A stretch of DNA of 23,356 bases from an uncultured Chromatiaceae bacterium (GCA_946482325.1 CAMLRA010000051.1:1-23356); one strand, 5' to 3'; counted from the stretch's first letter, positions 1 through 7,720 are shown. Made by a program: numbers and translations. The notes: a model not told the origin generated them from the letters alone.

Positions 1-780
1 CAGCTGGCGCAACAGGTATTTCCAACAGCCTGGCGTAAAATCCTGCAGCAGCACTGGCCGCTGTACCGCGCTTTGCCGGCCGACGTGCAGCAACAAGTCC
101 GAAAACAAATAATGCGGTTTATCGCCGAAGTAGAGTTTGTTGGCTGCGACGGGCTGACCGTGACCGACCAGATGCGGGTGCTGATTGCCGCACAAGCCAG
201 TCTGCTGACTGCCCGGCTGCCGGTCAACGATTACCCGGGACTGCGTCAGGTGCTGGTTTACCCCGACGCCTTTGCCGTGGATCTGAACCAGCCGGATAGC
301 GCCGGCGTGGTGCATGAAAAAACCGAATGGCGCGAAGGCGAATCCTGGCAGCAGGGCCAGGTAATTTTATCATGGCGCCACACGCTGGCAGGCGCAGCAG
401 TGGCTGACGATGGCCGCAACCTGGTGTTCCACGAATTCGCGCATCAGCTGGACCAGCAAACCGGCAGTGTTAACGGCTTCCCGCCGTTACCGACGGCGGA
501 ACTGCAGCAGCAGTGGTCACCGCTGATGCAGAAGGCCTTTGACCAACTACAACGTGATATGCAACAAGGAATCCCGCCCTGGATAGACCCTTATGCCGCT
601 ACCAATCCGGCTGAATTTTTTGCCGTACTCAGTGAATTATTTTTTGAAAGGCCGGTGTATCTGGCCGACTGTCAACCCCAGCTCTATCGATTAATGCAGC
701 AGTTCTTTCAACTTGATCCGAAAAGTTGGCCGCTGCAACAGCCACAACTGCCGTCACTGGTTCAGAAACGGTTCAGATGA
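1..780 (+). CDS. mtfA: MtfA-like zinc-dependent peptidase, 5' end missing
   Basis: The reading frame is open from base 1, so the gene begins before the window; 259 codons are visible and the family is about 265 residues, so only a short N-terminal piece is missing. A TTG at 73 is not the start, because the family-like segment ending WPLYRALP is encoded upstream of it. The zinc-binding HEFAH motif is at visible codons 144-148, followed by QLDQQTG, and the family-typical NPAEFFAVLSELFFERP segment near the C terminus should give the third metal ligand. In enterobacteria MtfA is a cytosolic aminopeptidase-like protein that binds the glucose repressor Mlc and so influences ptsG; whether that applies here is unknown. 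The next gene starts 51 bases downstream. Family assignment is confident, physiological role is not. Confidence 0.9.
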   Translation, partial: QLAQQVFPTAWRKILQQHWPLYRALPADVQQQVRKQIMRFIAEVEFVGCDGLTVTDQMRVLIAAQASLLTARLPVNDYPGLRQVLVYPDAFAVDLNQPDSAGVVHEKTEWREGESWQQGQVILSWRHTLAGAAVADDGRNLVFHEFAHQLDQQTGSVNGFPPLPTAELQQQWSPLMQKAFDQLQRDMQQGIPPWIDPYAATNPAEFFAVLSELFFERPVYLADCQPQLYRLMQQFFQLDPKSWPLQQPQLPSLVQKRFR

Positions 781-831
781 CTTCGCCATATTAGCTGCAT
801 CAGCATGTGCTGAAGTAGCGCCGGAGGCATC

Positions 832-1173
832 ATGAACAAGAGTTTTCTTTTCGCAGCTGTGTTGTTGGGGGCCGTCACGGCAACCACAGCCACCGCAGCC
901 AGCAATGTCGAAGTCAATCTTTATGGTCAGGTGTTACCGGGTGTACATGGCCACGTCAGAGTCGCCGATCCCTACCCGGTTTATGATCGCATCATCGTCA
1001 TTGAAGCCCCTTATGCCCATCAGCGCGATTGGGGCCGTTATTGCCATCATTACGGCGCCTGTGGTCAGTCAGTGCGGTTTGTTGAAGTGCGGGAGTATCA
1101 GGAACAACGCCACTGGCACAAACCAAAACGCCACAAACACCGCCACAGGCATCATCATGATTGTGATCATTAA
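832..1173 (+). CDS. Small exported histidine-rich protein
   Basis: This is a 113-residue protein with a clear signal peptide (about residues 1-22, ending ATAA). A GGAGG Shine-Dalgarno lies about 6 bases before the ATG. The mature part contains a YCHHYGACGQ segment with two cysteines. The tail, from about residue 93, is dominated by His, Lys and Arg and ends HHHDCDH. I do not recognise a named family. The His/Cys content suggests divalent metal binding in the periplasm, by inference only. The next gene is slyD, whose product also ends in a His-rich tail, but a promoter-like element between them means cotranscription is not required. Confidence 0.75.
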   Translation: MNKSFLFAAVLLGAVTATTATAASNVEVNLYGQVLPGVHGHVRVADPYPVYDRIIVIEAPYAHQRDWGRYCHHYGACGQSVRFVEVREYQEQRHWHKPKRHKHRHRHHHDCDH

Positions 1174-1185
1174 GCCACTTCCGCC

Positions 1186-1214
1186 GGGCGGCGAACTTGT
1201 TATAATCGCCGCCC
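1186..1214 (+). promoter_or_regulatory. Extended -10 promoter for slyD inside a GC-rich inverted repeat
   Basis: A perfect extended -10 (TGTTATAAT, 1198-1206) lies 31 bases upstream of the slyD ATG. No good -35 is seen, as is usual for extended -10 promoters. The -10 sits in the 11-base loop between perfect 9-base arms GGGCGGCGA (1186-1194) and TCGCCGCCC (1206-1214), so the discriminator is very GC-rich. The repeat could be an operator, a transcript hairpin ending the upstream gene, or chance. Confidence 0.55.
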
Positions 1215-1236
1215 CCGGAATTTTGGAAACTCAAAT

Positions 1237-1719
1237 ATGATCATCACCAAGGACAGCGTTGTCCAACTGCACTACCGCGTATCAGACGCCTCAGGCCTGA
1301 TTGAAGATTCGGCTAAAGGCGAGCCGATGTTATACCTGCACGGCCATCAGAATATGCTGCCGGCTATTGAGCAGGCGTTGGAAGGCAAAGCTGCCGGCGA
1401 CACATTATCACTGGTCGTTGAGCCAAAAGACGCCTACGGCGAGCGCGACGACAATGCTATCCAAAGCATTCAGGTCAAACACTTAAAAGGCGCAAAAAAA
1501 TGGGCACCAGGTATGACCGCCATCGTCGAGACTGAACATGGCCCACGTCAGGTGAAGATTGTTAAAGTTGGCATGTTTAAAGCGGAAGTGGATGTGAATC
1601 ACCCATTAGCCGGCAAAACCCTGACTTTTGACTTAAATGTTGTGTCGGTACGTGAAGCCACAGCTGAAGAAATCGCGCATGGCCATGCCCACGGCGCCGG
1701 TGGCCATCACCACGACTAA
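1237..1719 (+). CDS. slyD: FKBP-type peptidyl-prolyl cis-trans isomerase SlyD
   Basis: This 160-residue cytosolic protein has the SlyD arrangement: an N-terminal half-FKBP strand region (VQLHYRVSDASGLIEDS), a helix GHQNMLPAIEQALEGKAAGD, an inserted chaperone-like flap (about residues 75-125), and the closing FKBP strand HPLAGKTLTFDLNVVSV. SlyD isomerises X-Pro bonds, acts as a folding chaperone and, through its His-rich tail, carries nickel for hydrogenase or urease maturation in some bacteria. Here the tail is short (HGHAHGAGGHHHD) compared with the long His/Cys/Asp tail of E. coli SlyD. The start ATG is preceded by a modest TGGAA Shine-Dalgarno and the extended -10 promoter at 1198-1206. 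Identification is confident; nickel delivery is an inference from the tail. Confidence 0.95.
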   Translation: MIITKDSVVQLHYRVSDASGLIEDSAKGEPMLYLHGHQNMLPAIEQALEGKAAGDTLSLVVEPKDAYGERDDNAIQSIQVKHLKGAKKWAPGMTAIVETEHGPRQVKIVKVGMFKAEVDVNHPLAGKTLTFDLNVVSVREATAEEIAHGHAHGAGGHHHD

Positions 1720-1729
1720 TAGTCCCGAG

Positions 1730-1763
1730 AGCACAGAGGCTGGATCTGCTCAGCCGCTGTGCT
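1730..1763. other. Strong stem-loop after slyD
   Basis: Arms AGCACAG-a-GGCTG (1730-1742) and CAGCC-g-CTGTGCT (1751-1763) pair with a single internal mismatch and an 8-base loop. There is no T-run directly after it on either strand, so it is not a canonical intrinsic terminator. It may be a 3' end stabiliser or a weak terminator between slyD and the next gene. Confidence 0.5.
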
Positions 1764-1798
1764 AGTCTAGAAAAATCCCCCGCTTTGCAGTCTGCCGC

Positions 1799-2752
1799 AT
1801 GAAAACTCTGTTGTCGTTGTTTGTCGCGACTTTGCTGTTATTTGGTCTGAACTTGTACAGATTACAATCTGACGCACCTGACGCCTTCACGCCACCAGCA
1901 GATCAGCAAAACCACCCCGTGTTGCCTGCATTGCAACCTGAGCAACAAATCCTGCAAATTCAGCAAAGTAATCACAGACAATTCCGTATTCAGTGGGGCA
2001 TAAACCCGGAAGCGCCATTTTTTATTCTACAAGGGCCAGATCAGGGTTCTGGCTTTTGCGACGTGCTGGTGGAACGCCTGCAGGTTTATTTACCAGAAGT
2101 CCGGCATCAGTTATTAGTTGAGCCGCAAGCCCGCATCCGCCAGCGCATCGACGCCAAAGAAAACGTCTGTTCCCCATGTGCTTTGTATGCGACTGAACCG
2201 GTGGCGCAACAAGGCCGGTTGTTCAGCAAACCGACCCATTATTACCGGCCACATGGCATTATCACCCGGCCGGAACTGGCGGCTGAAATCAGCCGGCGCT
2301 TTGGTCATCCGGTTGATTTGGCCAAGTTGCTACAAAGTGAATTGCGTTTTGGTTTTCCGGCGCAGCGCCGCTACGGCAAACTGCAGCCATTACTGGATGA
2401 GCATCGGCTGCGCAGCCCCAATCATGTCAGTTTTGATACCGGCAAAGATGTCAGCATGCTGCACCTGCAGATGCTCAGTCAGCAGCAGCTTGACGCCACG
2501 ATCGATTACATCAGCAGTTTGAAGTTTTATACCATGCATGCTCAGCGCAAGCTGGTTTTCCTGCCAATCGCCGGATATCAGGACTGGCTGGCAGGGGCTG
2601 TCGCTTGTCCGGACAATAACTGGGGCCAGCTCGCGGTATTGAGGGTCAACGCCATGATCAACCGGCTGCGAGAAGACCAGGCATTGCAGCAAAATTTGCG
2701 ATTCTGGTTTGGTGGAGACTTACCGCGTTTCCCAGCTGAGCCGGCGCACTAA
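1799..2752 (+). CDS. Periplasmic solute-binding-like protein (TIGR02285 type)
   Basis: This 317-residue protein starts with a hydrophobic signal or anchor segment (residues 1-21) and continues as a type II periplasmic binding-protein-like domain. The segments IQWGINPEAPFF, GFCDVLVERLQVYLP, the arginine-rich RIRQRI and the lobe-closing FSKPTHYYRPHGI resemble the TIGR02285 family of amino-acid-binding-like proteins found alone in gammaproteobacteria. There is no ABC permease or ATPase nearby, so it is probably not a transporter component; ligand and role are unknown. Two cysteines (VCSPCAL) sit in the middle. The ATG has no clear Shine-Dalgarno, so translation may be weak. It lies between the post-slyD hairpin and the large PBP-like gene. 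Confidence 0.7.
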   Translation: MKTLLSLFVATLLLFGLNLYRLQSDAPDAFTPPADQQNHPVLPALQPEQQILQIQQSNHRQFRIQWGINPEAPFFILQGPDQGSGFCDVLVERLQVYLPEVRHQLLVEPQARIRQRIDAKENVCSPCALYATEPVAQQGRLFSKPTHYYRPHGIITRPELAAEISRRFGHPVDLAKLLQSELRFGFPAQRRYGKLQPLLDEHRLRSPNHVSFDTGKDVSMLHLQMLSQQQLDATIDYISSLKFYTMHAQRKLVFLPIAGYQDWLAGAVACPDNNWGQLAVLRVNAMINRLREDQALQQNLRFWFGGDLPRFPAEPAH

Positions 2753-2776
2753 GCCGCTTTGGTATTTAAATTTAAG

Positions 2777-2805
2777 CTGCAATCCACCGCGCTTCAGGCT
2801 AAAAT
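2777..2805 (+). promoter_or_regulatory. Putative sigma70 promoter for the PBP-like gene
   Basis: A TAAAAT -10 (2800-2805) lies 39 bases before the TTG start, with a poor -35-like CTGCAA (2777-2782) at 17-base spacing. Only the -10 is convincing. Confidence 0.35.
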
Positions 2806-2844
2806 CTGCGGCTGATTTTTCAGCTCAGCAAATGGACTCAGCCG

Positions 2845-5800
2845 TTGTCACCGCAACTTCCTCTTGAAAACATTCAGTTTGATAATTACCGGGAACAACC
2901 AGCTGCGACGCCTCCTACTGAACCGGCGATGCTAGTGCAGCGCCGTTCATTAGTACCGGTATTATTGCTACTGTTGCTGACCGCACTTGCTGTATTAGTC
3001 GCTTTTGAGATGCGCAGCGCTTATTACAGTGCAAAACCTATCAGCGATTACGCTAAAACCCTGACCTACCAGTTACAGAATGGCCCAGCCAACCGGGTGA
3101 TTTACCCCGAAGCAGGCCCCTTTGATGTGCGCCATGGTTACACTAAACTGCCAGAGTTGTTACCACGGTTACAGGAACGGGGGTTTGTGATCCGCGCGCA
3201 GGCTGAATTCTCCCCGGCGATGCAAGGTTTTGCCGCGCAGGGATTTTTCCCGCCTTATCGCGAAAAAGTGCAAAGTGGGTTATTCCTGGCTGATTGCCGC
3301 AACGAAACTATCTTTGATTTTAATTATCCGCAACGGGTGTATCAACATCCACAACAAATCCCTTTACTGGTCGCTCATAGCTTGTTGTTTATTGAAAACC
3401 GCAACTTACTGACCATCCCACCGCAAGCCAACCCGGTGATGGACTGGCCACGTTTTGTGATGGCGGCGGTCAGTCAGGTTGGCAAAGTTCTGGCCATTGG
3501 CGGTCAGTCAGCCGGTGGGTCGACACTGGCGACGCAAATTGAAAAATTCCGTCATTCGCCGATGGGGCTGACCCAAAGTTTTGAAGACAAAGCTATTCAG
3601 ATTATTTCCGGCACTATCCGCGCTTATCAGCACGGCCCGAATACTCAGGGGGTACGTACCCGGATTGTGCAGGATTACCTCAATACAGTACCGCTGTCCT
3701 CTGCTCCGGGGCATGGTGAAGTGCACGGTGTCGGCGATGCGTTGTATGCCTGGTTCGGTACTGATTTTAACCGCGCCAATGCATTGCTGGCGCAGCCTGA
3801 ACAAACTGAAACTGCTGCCGAGCGCGCGCGTTATTTCCGCCAGATGCTGTCGCTGATGATTGCACAGCGCCGGCCATCTTATTATCTGCTTCAGGGGCAT
3901 GCCGATCTCGAAGAGCTGACCAACAGTCATATCCGCCTGCTGGCGCGCGCCGGTATTATCGATGCGTCGCTGCGCGATAAAGCTCTGAACGAACAGCTGA
4001 CTTTTGTCCGCTTGCAAGCCAATAAAGCTAAAGACGAAGCCGATAGCCGCAAAGGTATCAACTCAGCACGGCTGAGGCTTGGCAACCTGCTGAACCAGCC
4101 GATGTACGACCTGGACCGGCTGGATTTAAATGCCCACAGCACCCTACATGGTGAAGTGCAGCAAAAAGTCAGTGCTTATTTAAAAAGTCTGGCGAATCCA
4201 AACACGGCAGCCCAACACGGCCTGATTGGTGAGCGACTGCTCTCTGCTGCGCGCACGGGCGACGTGCTGTACAGCTTCACTTTGTTTGAAAAGACCGCAG
4301 ACGGCAACCGAGTACGGGTGCAAACCGACAGTACTGACCAGCCGTTTGACTTAAACGAACACAGCAAACTGGAACTGGGCTCCACCGCAAAACTGCGGGT
4401 GCTCGCCAGCTATCTGGAAATTATCGCCGAACTGCATCAGGCCTTTGTGGACGAACTCCCCGATAGCCTGCTGACCATGGACATCGCGCCCAACGACCAT
4501 ATCACACGTTGGGCCGCCAACTATATGGCTACCACCGCCGATCGCAGTCTGCCGGCGATGTTAGAAGCCTCGCTGGAACGTACCTACCCCGCTTCGCCAA
4601 CTGAACGTTTTTTTACCGGCGGTGGCCTGCAGGTATTTAATAACTTCAATAAAGACGAAGACAGTAAAGTGCCGACCATTCGCCAGTCGTTACAGCAATC
4701 ACATAACCTGCCTTTTGTCCGCCTGCTGCGCGATATCGTCAGCTACGCCAGCAGTTATCAGACCCAAGGCAGCACTTCATTATTATTACGTGCCGACAAT
4801 GACCCGAAACGCGAAGAATATCTGCGTAAATTTGTCGACAAAGAAGGCAGCGAATTCCTGCGTCGTTTCTTCCGCAAGTATCAGCAAAAGCCGATGGAAG
4901 AACGGTTGGAAACCTTTTTTGATGGTCTGAAACAAACGCCGGACCGTCTTGCTGCGGTACATCGTTATTTGTTACCAGATGCCAGCTTCACCGATTTTGC
5001 CGCATTTTTACGTAACAAACTGCCGGACAGCGACAAACTGACCAATAAAAAGCTGCAGGATATGTATGCGCAGTACGGACCGGGGAAATTCAGCCTGCCG
5101 GACCAGGGTTATATCGCCGGTGCTCACCCGCTGGAGCTTTGGGTACTGAATTATCTGAATAATAATCCTAAGGCGACGATGAAAGAAGTGATTGAAGCCA
5201 GCGCCGAACAGCGCCAGCAGGTGTATCGCTGGTTGTTTAAAACGCCAAACCGTAAGGCGCGCGACGCCCGCATCCGCATCATGCTGGAAGTTGAAGCCTT
5301 TACCGACATTCACCAGCGCTGGGCCAAACTGGGTTATCCGTTTGACCACTTAGTACCAAGCCTCGGCACCGCACTGGGCAGTTCCGGTGACCGCCCTGCA
5401 GCGCTCGCTGAACTGATGGGCATAATCCAGAATGACGGGATGCGTTTACCGACCATCCGCATCGACAGCCTGCATTTTGCCGCGCGTACGCCTTATGAAG
5501 TGCAGCTGGGCTTCAATGCCAGCGCCGGTGAACGTGTGATGCGGCCTGAAGTGGCGCGGGCATTGAAAAAAGCGCTGGGGCAGGTCGTTGCTGAAGGTAC
5601 GGCACGGCGCTTAAACGGCAGTTTTGTTAAAGCGGACAGCTCGCCGCTGCAAGTAGGTGGTAAAACCGGTACCGGTGACAACCGGATGGCGACACAAGTG
5701 ATCCGTGGCAAAACGGTGGCATCCACCGCCACCAGCCGCACCGCCACTTTTGTGTTTTATTTAGGGGACAGCTATTTCGGCACTCTGACTGCTTTTGTGC

Positions 5801-5928
5801 CAGGCAAAGGTGCTGATGATTTCAGCTTCACCTCTGCCCTGCCACTGCAGGTACTGAAAGGCATGGCGCCTATTTTGCGGCCTTATGTGGTGAAAACCAG
5901 CCCGATGTGTCAGCCGGTGCAGCGTTAA
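2845..5928 (+). CDS. Large divergent class A penicillin-binding-protein-like enzyme
   Basis: This 1027-residue inner-membrane protein has a short cytosolic tail, one membrane helix (about 36-54), a GT51-like glycosyltransferase region and a penicillin-binding transpeptidase region. The GT51 region keeps an ENR motif (Glu184, equivalent to the catalytic EDRxF glutamate) and GGSTLATQ (224-231, versus usual GGSTITQQ), but the RKxxE glutamate position appears to be Gln in DKAIQ. The transpeptidase motifs look intact: SxxK at 513-516 (STAK), SxN at 619-621 (SHN) and KTGT at 940-943. A long insert of about 200 residues lies between SxN and the C-terminal part. Such enzymes build and crosslink peptidoglycan. 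The start is uncertain: TTG at 2845 follows a GGA, but ATG at 2929 (residue 29), just before the membrane helix, is possible. The ATG at 2832 is out of frame. The gene ends 9 bases from the convergent acetyltransferase gene. Confidence 0.85.
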   Translation: MSPQLPLENIQFDNYREQPAATPPTEPAMLVQRRSLVPVLLLLLLTALAVLVAFEMRSAYYSAKPISDYAKTLTYQLQNGPANRVIYPEAGPFDVRHGYTKLPELLPRLQERGFVIRAQAEFSPAMQGFAAQGFFPPYREKVQSGLFLADCRNETIFDFNYPQRVYQHPQQIPLLVAHSLLFIENRNLLTIPPQANPVMDWPRFVMAAVSQVGKVLAIGGQSAGGSTLATQIEKFRHSPMGLTQSFEDKAIQIISGTIRAYQHGPNTQGVRTRIVQDYLNTVPLSSAPGHGEVHGVGDALYAWFGTDFNRANALLAQPEQTETAAERARYFRQMLSLMIAQRRPSYYLLQGHADLEELTNSHIRLLARAGIIDASLRDKALNEQLTFVRLQANKAKDEADSRKGINSARLRLGNLLNQPMYDLDRLDLNAHSTLHGEVQQKVSAYLKSLANPNTAAQHGLIGERLLSAARTGDVLYSFTLFEKTADGNRVRVQTDSTDQPFDLNEHSKLELGSTAKLRVLASYLEIIAELHQAFVDELPDSLLTMDIAPNDHITRWAANYMATTADRSLPAMLEASLERTYPASPTERFFTGGGLQVFNNFNKDEDSKVPTIRQSLQQSHNLPFVRLLRDIVSYASSYQTQGSTSLLLRADNDPKREEYLRKFVDKEGSEFLRRFFRKYQQKPMEERLETFFDGLKQTPDRLAAVHRYLLPDASFTDFAAFLRNKLPDSDKLTNKKLQDMYAQYGPGKFSLPDQGYIAGAHPLELWVLNYLNNNPKATMKEVIEASAEQRQQVYRWLFKTPNRKARDARIRIMLEVEAFTDIHQRWAKLGYPFDHLVPSLGTALGSSGDRPAALAELMGIIQNDGMRLPTIRIDSLHFAARTPYEVQLGFNASAGERVMRPEVARALKKALGQVVAEGTARRLNGSFVKADSSPLQVGGKTGTGDNRMATQVIRGKTVASTATSRTATFVFYLGDSYFGTLTAFVPGKGADDFSFTSALPLQVLKGMAPILRPYVVKTSPMCQPVQR

Positions 5929-5937
5929 AGATTTAAA

Positions 5938-6435
5938 TCAGCCACAGTAGCGATAACGCAGCGCTGTGGCTGCACTCTGCAGCAGTTCCATGCCACATTG
6001 ACGGGCTAAGCGTATCGCGGCCAGATTCTCTGGATGGATACTCACCTGCACTTCGAAGCCATGTTGCAGCGCGCGTTGCATCAGCGCGCTGTATGCGGTT
6101 TTGGCCAGACCCGGCTGCTGCCGGCCCGGTAACAGCATAATCCCAAGTTCCAGAGTGGCGGCGGCTGGTTGGATATCAAAGACTGCCAGCATACCGGCCA
6201 GTTGTTGTTGTGGGTTTTCCAGCGCCAGATAAAACTTTTGTAGCTGAGGTTGTTGATTTGCACTGGCACAAGCTTCAATACGGACCAGAGCATCTGCGTG
6301 CGGCAACAGTTGCCCGACAAACTGTTGAGTGCGGGCGTCAGTGTAAATCGCGGCCAGTACCGGGGCATCGGCTGCACACACTGGTCGCAGCCGGCAGCCG
6401 GCCTGTTCTAACGCAAAATCAGCTACCGACAGCAT
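5938..6435 (-). CDS. GNAT-family N-acetyltransferase coupled to the borosin methyltransferase
   Basis: This is a 165-residue protein with the GNAT fold. Residues 15-35 (RLRPVCAADAPVLAAIYTD) match the usual N-terminal strand-helix. RQQPGLAK (105-112) sits where the acetyl-CoA pyrophosphate loop is expected, and NLAAIRLARQCGM (137-149) is the conserved C-terminal motif. The ATG at 6435 overlaps the methyltransferase stop by one base (TGATG), and an AGGAG lies 5 bases upstream inside that gene, so the two are translationally coupled. A longer open frame extends to 6564 inside the methyltransferase gene, but the coupled start fits far better. GNATs move an acetyl group from acetyl-CoA to amines. 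From context the substrate could be the precursor or released N-methylated peptide, or the enzyme could give self-protection; neither is shown. Confidence 0.85.
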   Translation of the reverse strand: MLSVADFALEQAGCRLRPVCAADAPVLAAIYTDARTQQFVGQLLPHADALVRIEACASANQQPQLQKFYLALENPQQQLAGMLAVFDIQPAAATLELGIMLLPGRQQPGLAKTAYSALMQRALQHGFEVQVSIHPENLAAIRLARQCGMELLQSAATALRYRYCG

Positions 6436-7220
6436 CAGAGCTCCTGCAACGCCTGCAGCCGCGCCAGCATTTGGGAGTTTTTCTGCAAAGGCCGGGACGG
6501 CGGCAATACCAGCGTTGATTTCAACGTCAGGCGCGCTGTCGGTAAATCGCCAAGCGCAATCCATTCCATCCGCGGCTGTTCAAACGGCATACTGGCAGCT
6601 TCATAAATCACCACCTGATGTTCGGCCGGATAATGCCCGGACAATAGCTCAACCAGCAATTGCAGTTCAGCCACACCGGTATCAAAACGGGCAATGCTGC
6701 GATCGCCGGCCAGCGTGATTTGCCATAACACCAGATAGGCACTCGGGTCCACCTCGCGCTGATAAAACATAAACTGGCTGGCTTCATAATACTGACAGCC
6801 CACCCGCCCCGGATCTATGCCCAAATCGGCATACAGACAATCTGCCGCACTGATGCCGGCCAGCATTTGCGCTTCATAACCTTCCTGGCGCGCCAGCTCT
6901 ATCACTTTATGCGGCGCATAGGCAAAAACACCGGGATGACCATAAAAGGCGCCAACGACAAATTTGCCGGCCCGCACTTCGGTCAGCATCAGATCAATCA
7001 TCTGTTGATAAGTTTCATGGCGCGACTTGCCTAATTCGTACAGCGGCGCAAAACTTCGGACATCGTTGTGCATGGTCTGCAGCCATTGTTCTGAGATCCC
7101 ATCTGTCACAGCAGCAAACACCACATCAGCAGCCTGCAAGTGGCTTTTAGCTACTGGAGTGATGTGGGCACCGAGCATAATTCCGGTGCCTAAAATCACA
7201 ATACGTCCTTCATTTTGCAT
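6435..7220 (-). CDS. Split-borosin peptide backbone alpha-N-methyltransferase
   Basis: This 261-residue cytosolic enzyme belongs to the TP-methylase (tetrapyrrole methylase-like) superfamily and matches the methyltransferase domain of borosin enzymes such as fungal OphMA and bacterial SonM. Visible hallmarks are IVILGTGIMLGAHIT at the N terminus, Tyr61-Arg67-Tyr71 with the same spacing as the OphMA Tyr66/Arg72/Tyr76 catalytic set, FYGHPGVFAYAPHKVIELAR (92-111) forming the SAM pocket, and MLAGISAADCLYADLGIDP followed by YYEAS. It lacks the C-terminal clasp and core fused in OphMA, so it must act in trans, presumably on the two small proteins encoded divergently. The start ATG has a GGAGT Shine-Dalgarno 6 bases upstream. 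It is coupled to the downstream acetyltransferase. A role in porphyrin or cobalamin methylation is unlikely given the borosin-specific motifs. Confidence 0.92.
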   Translation of the reverse strand: MQNEGRIVILGTGIMLGAHITPVAKSHLQAADVVFAAVTDGISEQWLQTMHNDVRSFAPLYELGKSRHETYQQMIDLMLTEVRAGKFVVGAFYGHPGVFAYAPHKVIELARQEGYEAQMLAGISAADCLYADLGIDPGRVGCQYYEASQFMFYQREVDPSAYLVLWQITLAGDRSIARFDTGVAELQLLVELLSGHYPAEHQVVIYEAASMPFEQPRMEWIALGDLPTARLTLKSTLVLPPSRPLQKNSQMLARLQALQEL

Positions 7221-7254
7221 TTAAGACTCCGTTGTTTCTGCATTTACCTGAGCG

Positions 7255-7283
7255 ATGCTACGACAGCATGAATTGATTTACAA
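7255..7283 (-). promoter_or_regulatory. Putative promoter of the methyltransferase-acetyltransferase operon
   Basis: On the minus strand, TTGTAA (7278-7283) and TAGCAT (7255-7260) are separated by exactly 17 bases. They lie about 35 bases before the methyltransferase ATG, a reasonable sigma70 arrangement. It overlaps the segment that is duplicated upstream of the second precursor. Confidence 0.45.
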
Positions 7284-7306
7284 AATAAAAACCCTGCACT
7301 AGTTTG

Positions 7307-7312
7307 TATAAC
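7307..7312 (+). promoter_or_regulatory. Putative -10 of the first precursor gene
   Basis: TATAAC matches the -10 consensus at five of six positions and lies 52 bases before the precursor ATG. The expected -35 position is A-rich and unlike consensus, so an activator may be needed. A related sequence recurs 464 bases further on. Confidence 0.4.
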
Positions 7313-7315
7313 CAT

Positions 7316-7335
7316 TTGTCGACAGTTGCCGACAA
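7316..7335. promoter_or_regulatory. Inverted repeat near the predicted start of precursor transcription
   Basis: TTGTCG and CGACAA arms (6 bases, perfect) flank an 8-base spacer. The element sits just downstream of the -10 at 7307-7312, where a repressor site would overlap the transcription start. Function is inferred from position only. Confidence 0.4.
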
Positions 7336-7364
7336 CACCAGTAAGACGCCAAAAAGGAGATTTT

Positions 7365-7628
7365 ATGTCAGCGTTAAATCAAGTTTTACAAGAGCTCGCT
7401 ATCAATGTGCTGCCGGCCCAGCAACGCGCTAGCCTGATCACGGACCTGGCTCGTCAACATGGCCTGGACGATGCGATGCCAACCGCACTGCTAAGTGGGG
7501 ATAGCACACAACTGATTAAATTGAGCAACACAGCGTCAACCTGTTGTATGGCGATAGTTGCGCCTGATGCACCTGCGACCCCGGCGGGTTGTTTGGCCAT
7601 CGTTGCTCCAGAGGTACCAGTCCACTAG
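7365..7628 (+). CDS. Borosin precursor peptide 1 with two tandem cores
   Basis: This 87-residue protein has a strong AGGAG Shine-Dalgarno 5 bases before the ATG; an upstream in-frame start at 7326 is not needed. Residues 1-50 look like a small helical leader (QVLQELAINVLP, ASLITDLARQHGLDD, PTALLSGD), comparable to the borosin-binding domain of SonA-type precursors. The C terminus carries two copies of a short motif at a 15-residue period: CMAIVAPDAP (61-70) and CLAIVAPEVP (76-85), then VH. Ile, Val and Ala backbones are typical targets of borosin alpha-N-methylation. It lies divergent to the methyltransferase gene with 144 bases between start codons. Assignment rests on context, leader similarity to precursor 2 and the repeated hydrophobic core. 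The modified residues and cleavage point cannot be read from sequence. Confidence 0.82.
   Translation: MSALNQVLQELAINVLPAQQRASLITDLARQHGLDDAMPTALLSGDSTQLIKLSNTASTCCMAIVAPDAPATPAGCLAIVAPEVPVH
7545..7619 (+). repeat. Tandem core repeat in precursor 1
   Basis: Two copies of C-(M/L)-A-I-V-A-P-(D/E)-(A/V)-P are encoded 45 bases apart (codons for residues 61-70 and 76-85). The DNA of the two copies differs at many third positions, so the duplication is not recent and the peptide sequence appears conserved. Confidence 0.8.
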
Positions 7629-7649
7629 AGCGTTTAATTTGTGGAAATC

Positions 7650-7678
7650 CGGGTATTTGCACAATACGCCAATACCCG
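7650..7678 (+). other. Stem-loop after precursor 1
   Basis: CGGGTATT (7650-7657) and AATACCCG (7671-7678) form a perfect 8-base stem with a 13-base loop, 22 bases after the precursor 1 stop. There is no following T-run, so it could stabilise or partly terminate the precursor 1 transcript rather than fully end it. Confidence 0.5.
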
Positions 7679-7720
7679 CATCCGCAATTCTACGAAGCCA
7701 CCGGAAATCCCCGACACAGC

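Noticed and set aside
905..1240. Overlapping 111-codon frame across the His-rich gene
   Set aside because: It is out of frame with a gene that has a good signal peptide and ribosome site, and its product has no features.
6436..6564. N-terminal extension of the acetyltransferase into the methyltransferase gene
   Set aside because: The extra 43 residues are low in complexity and unlike GNAT N termini, while the coupled ATG at 6435 has an AGGAG at the right distance.
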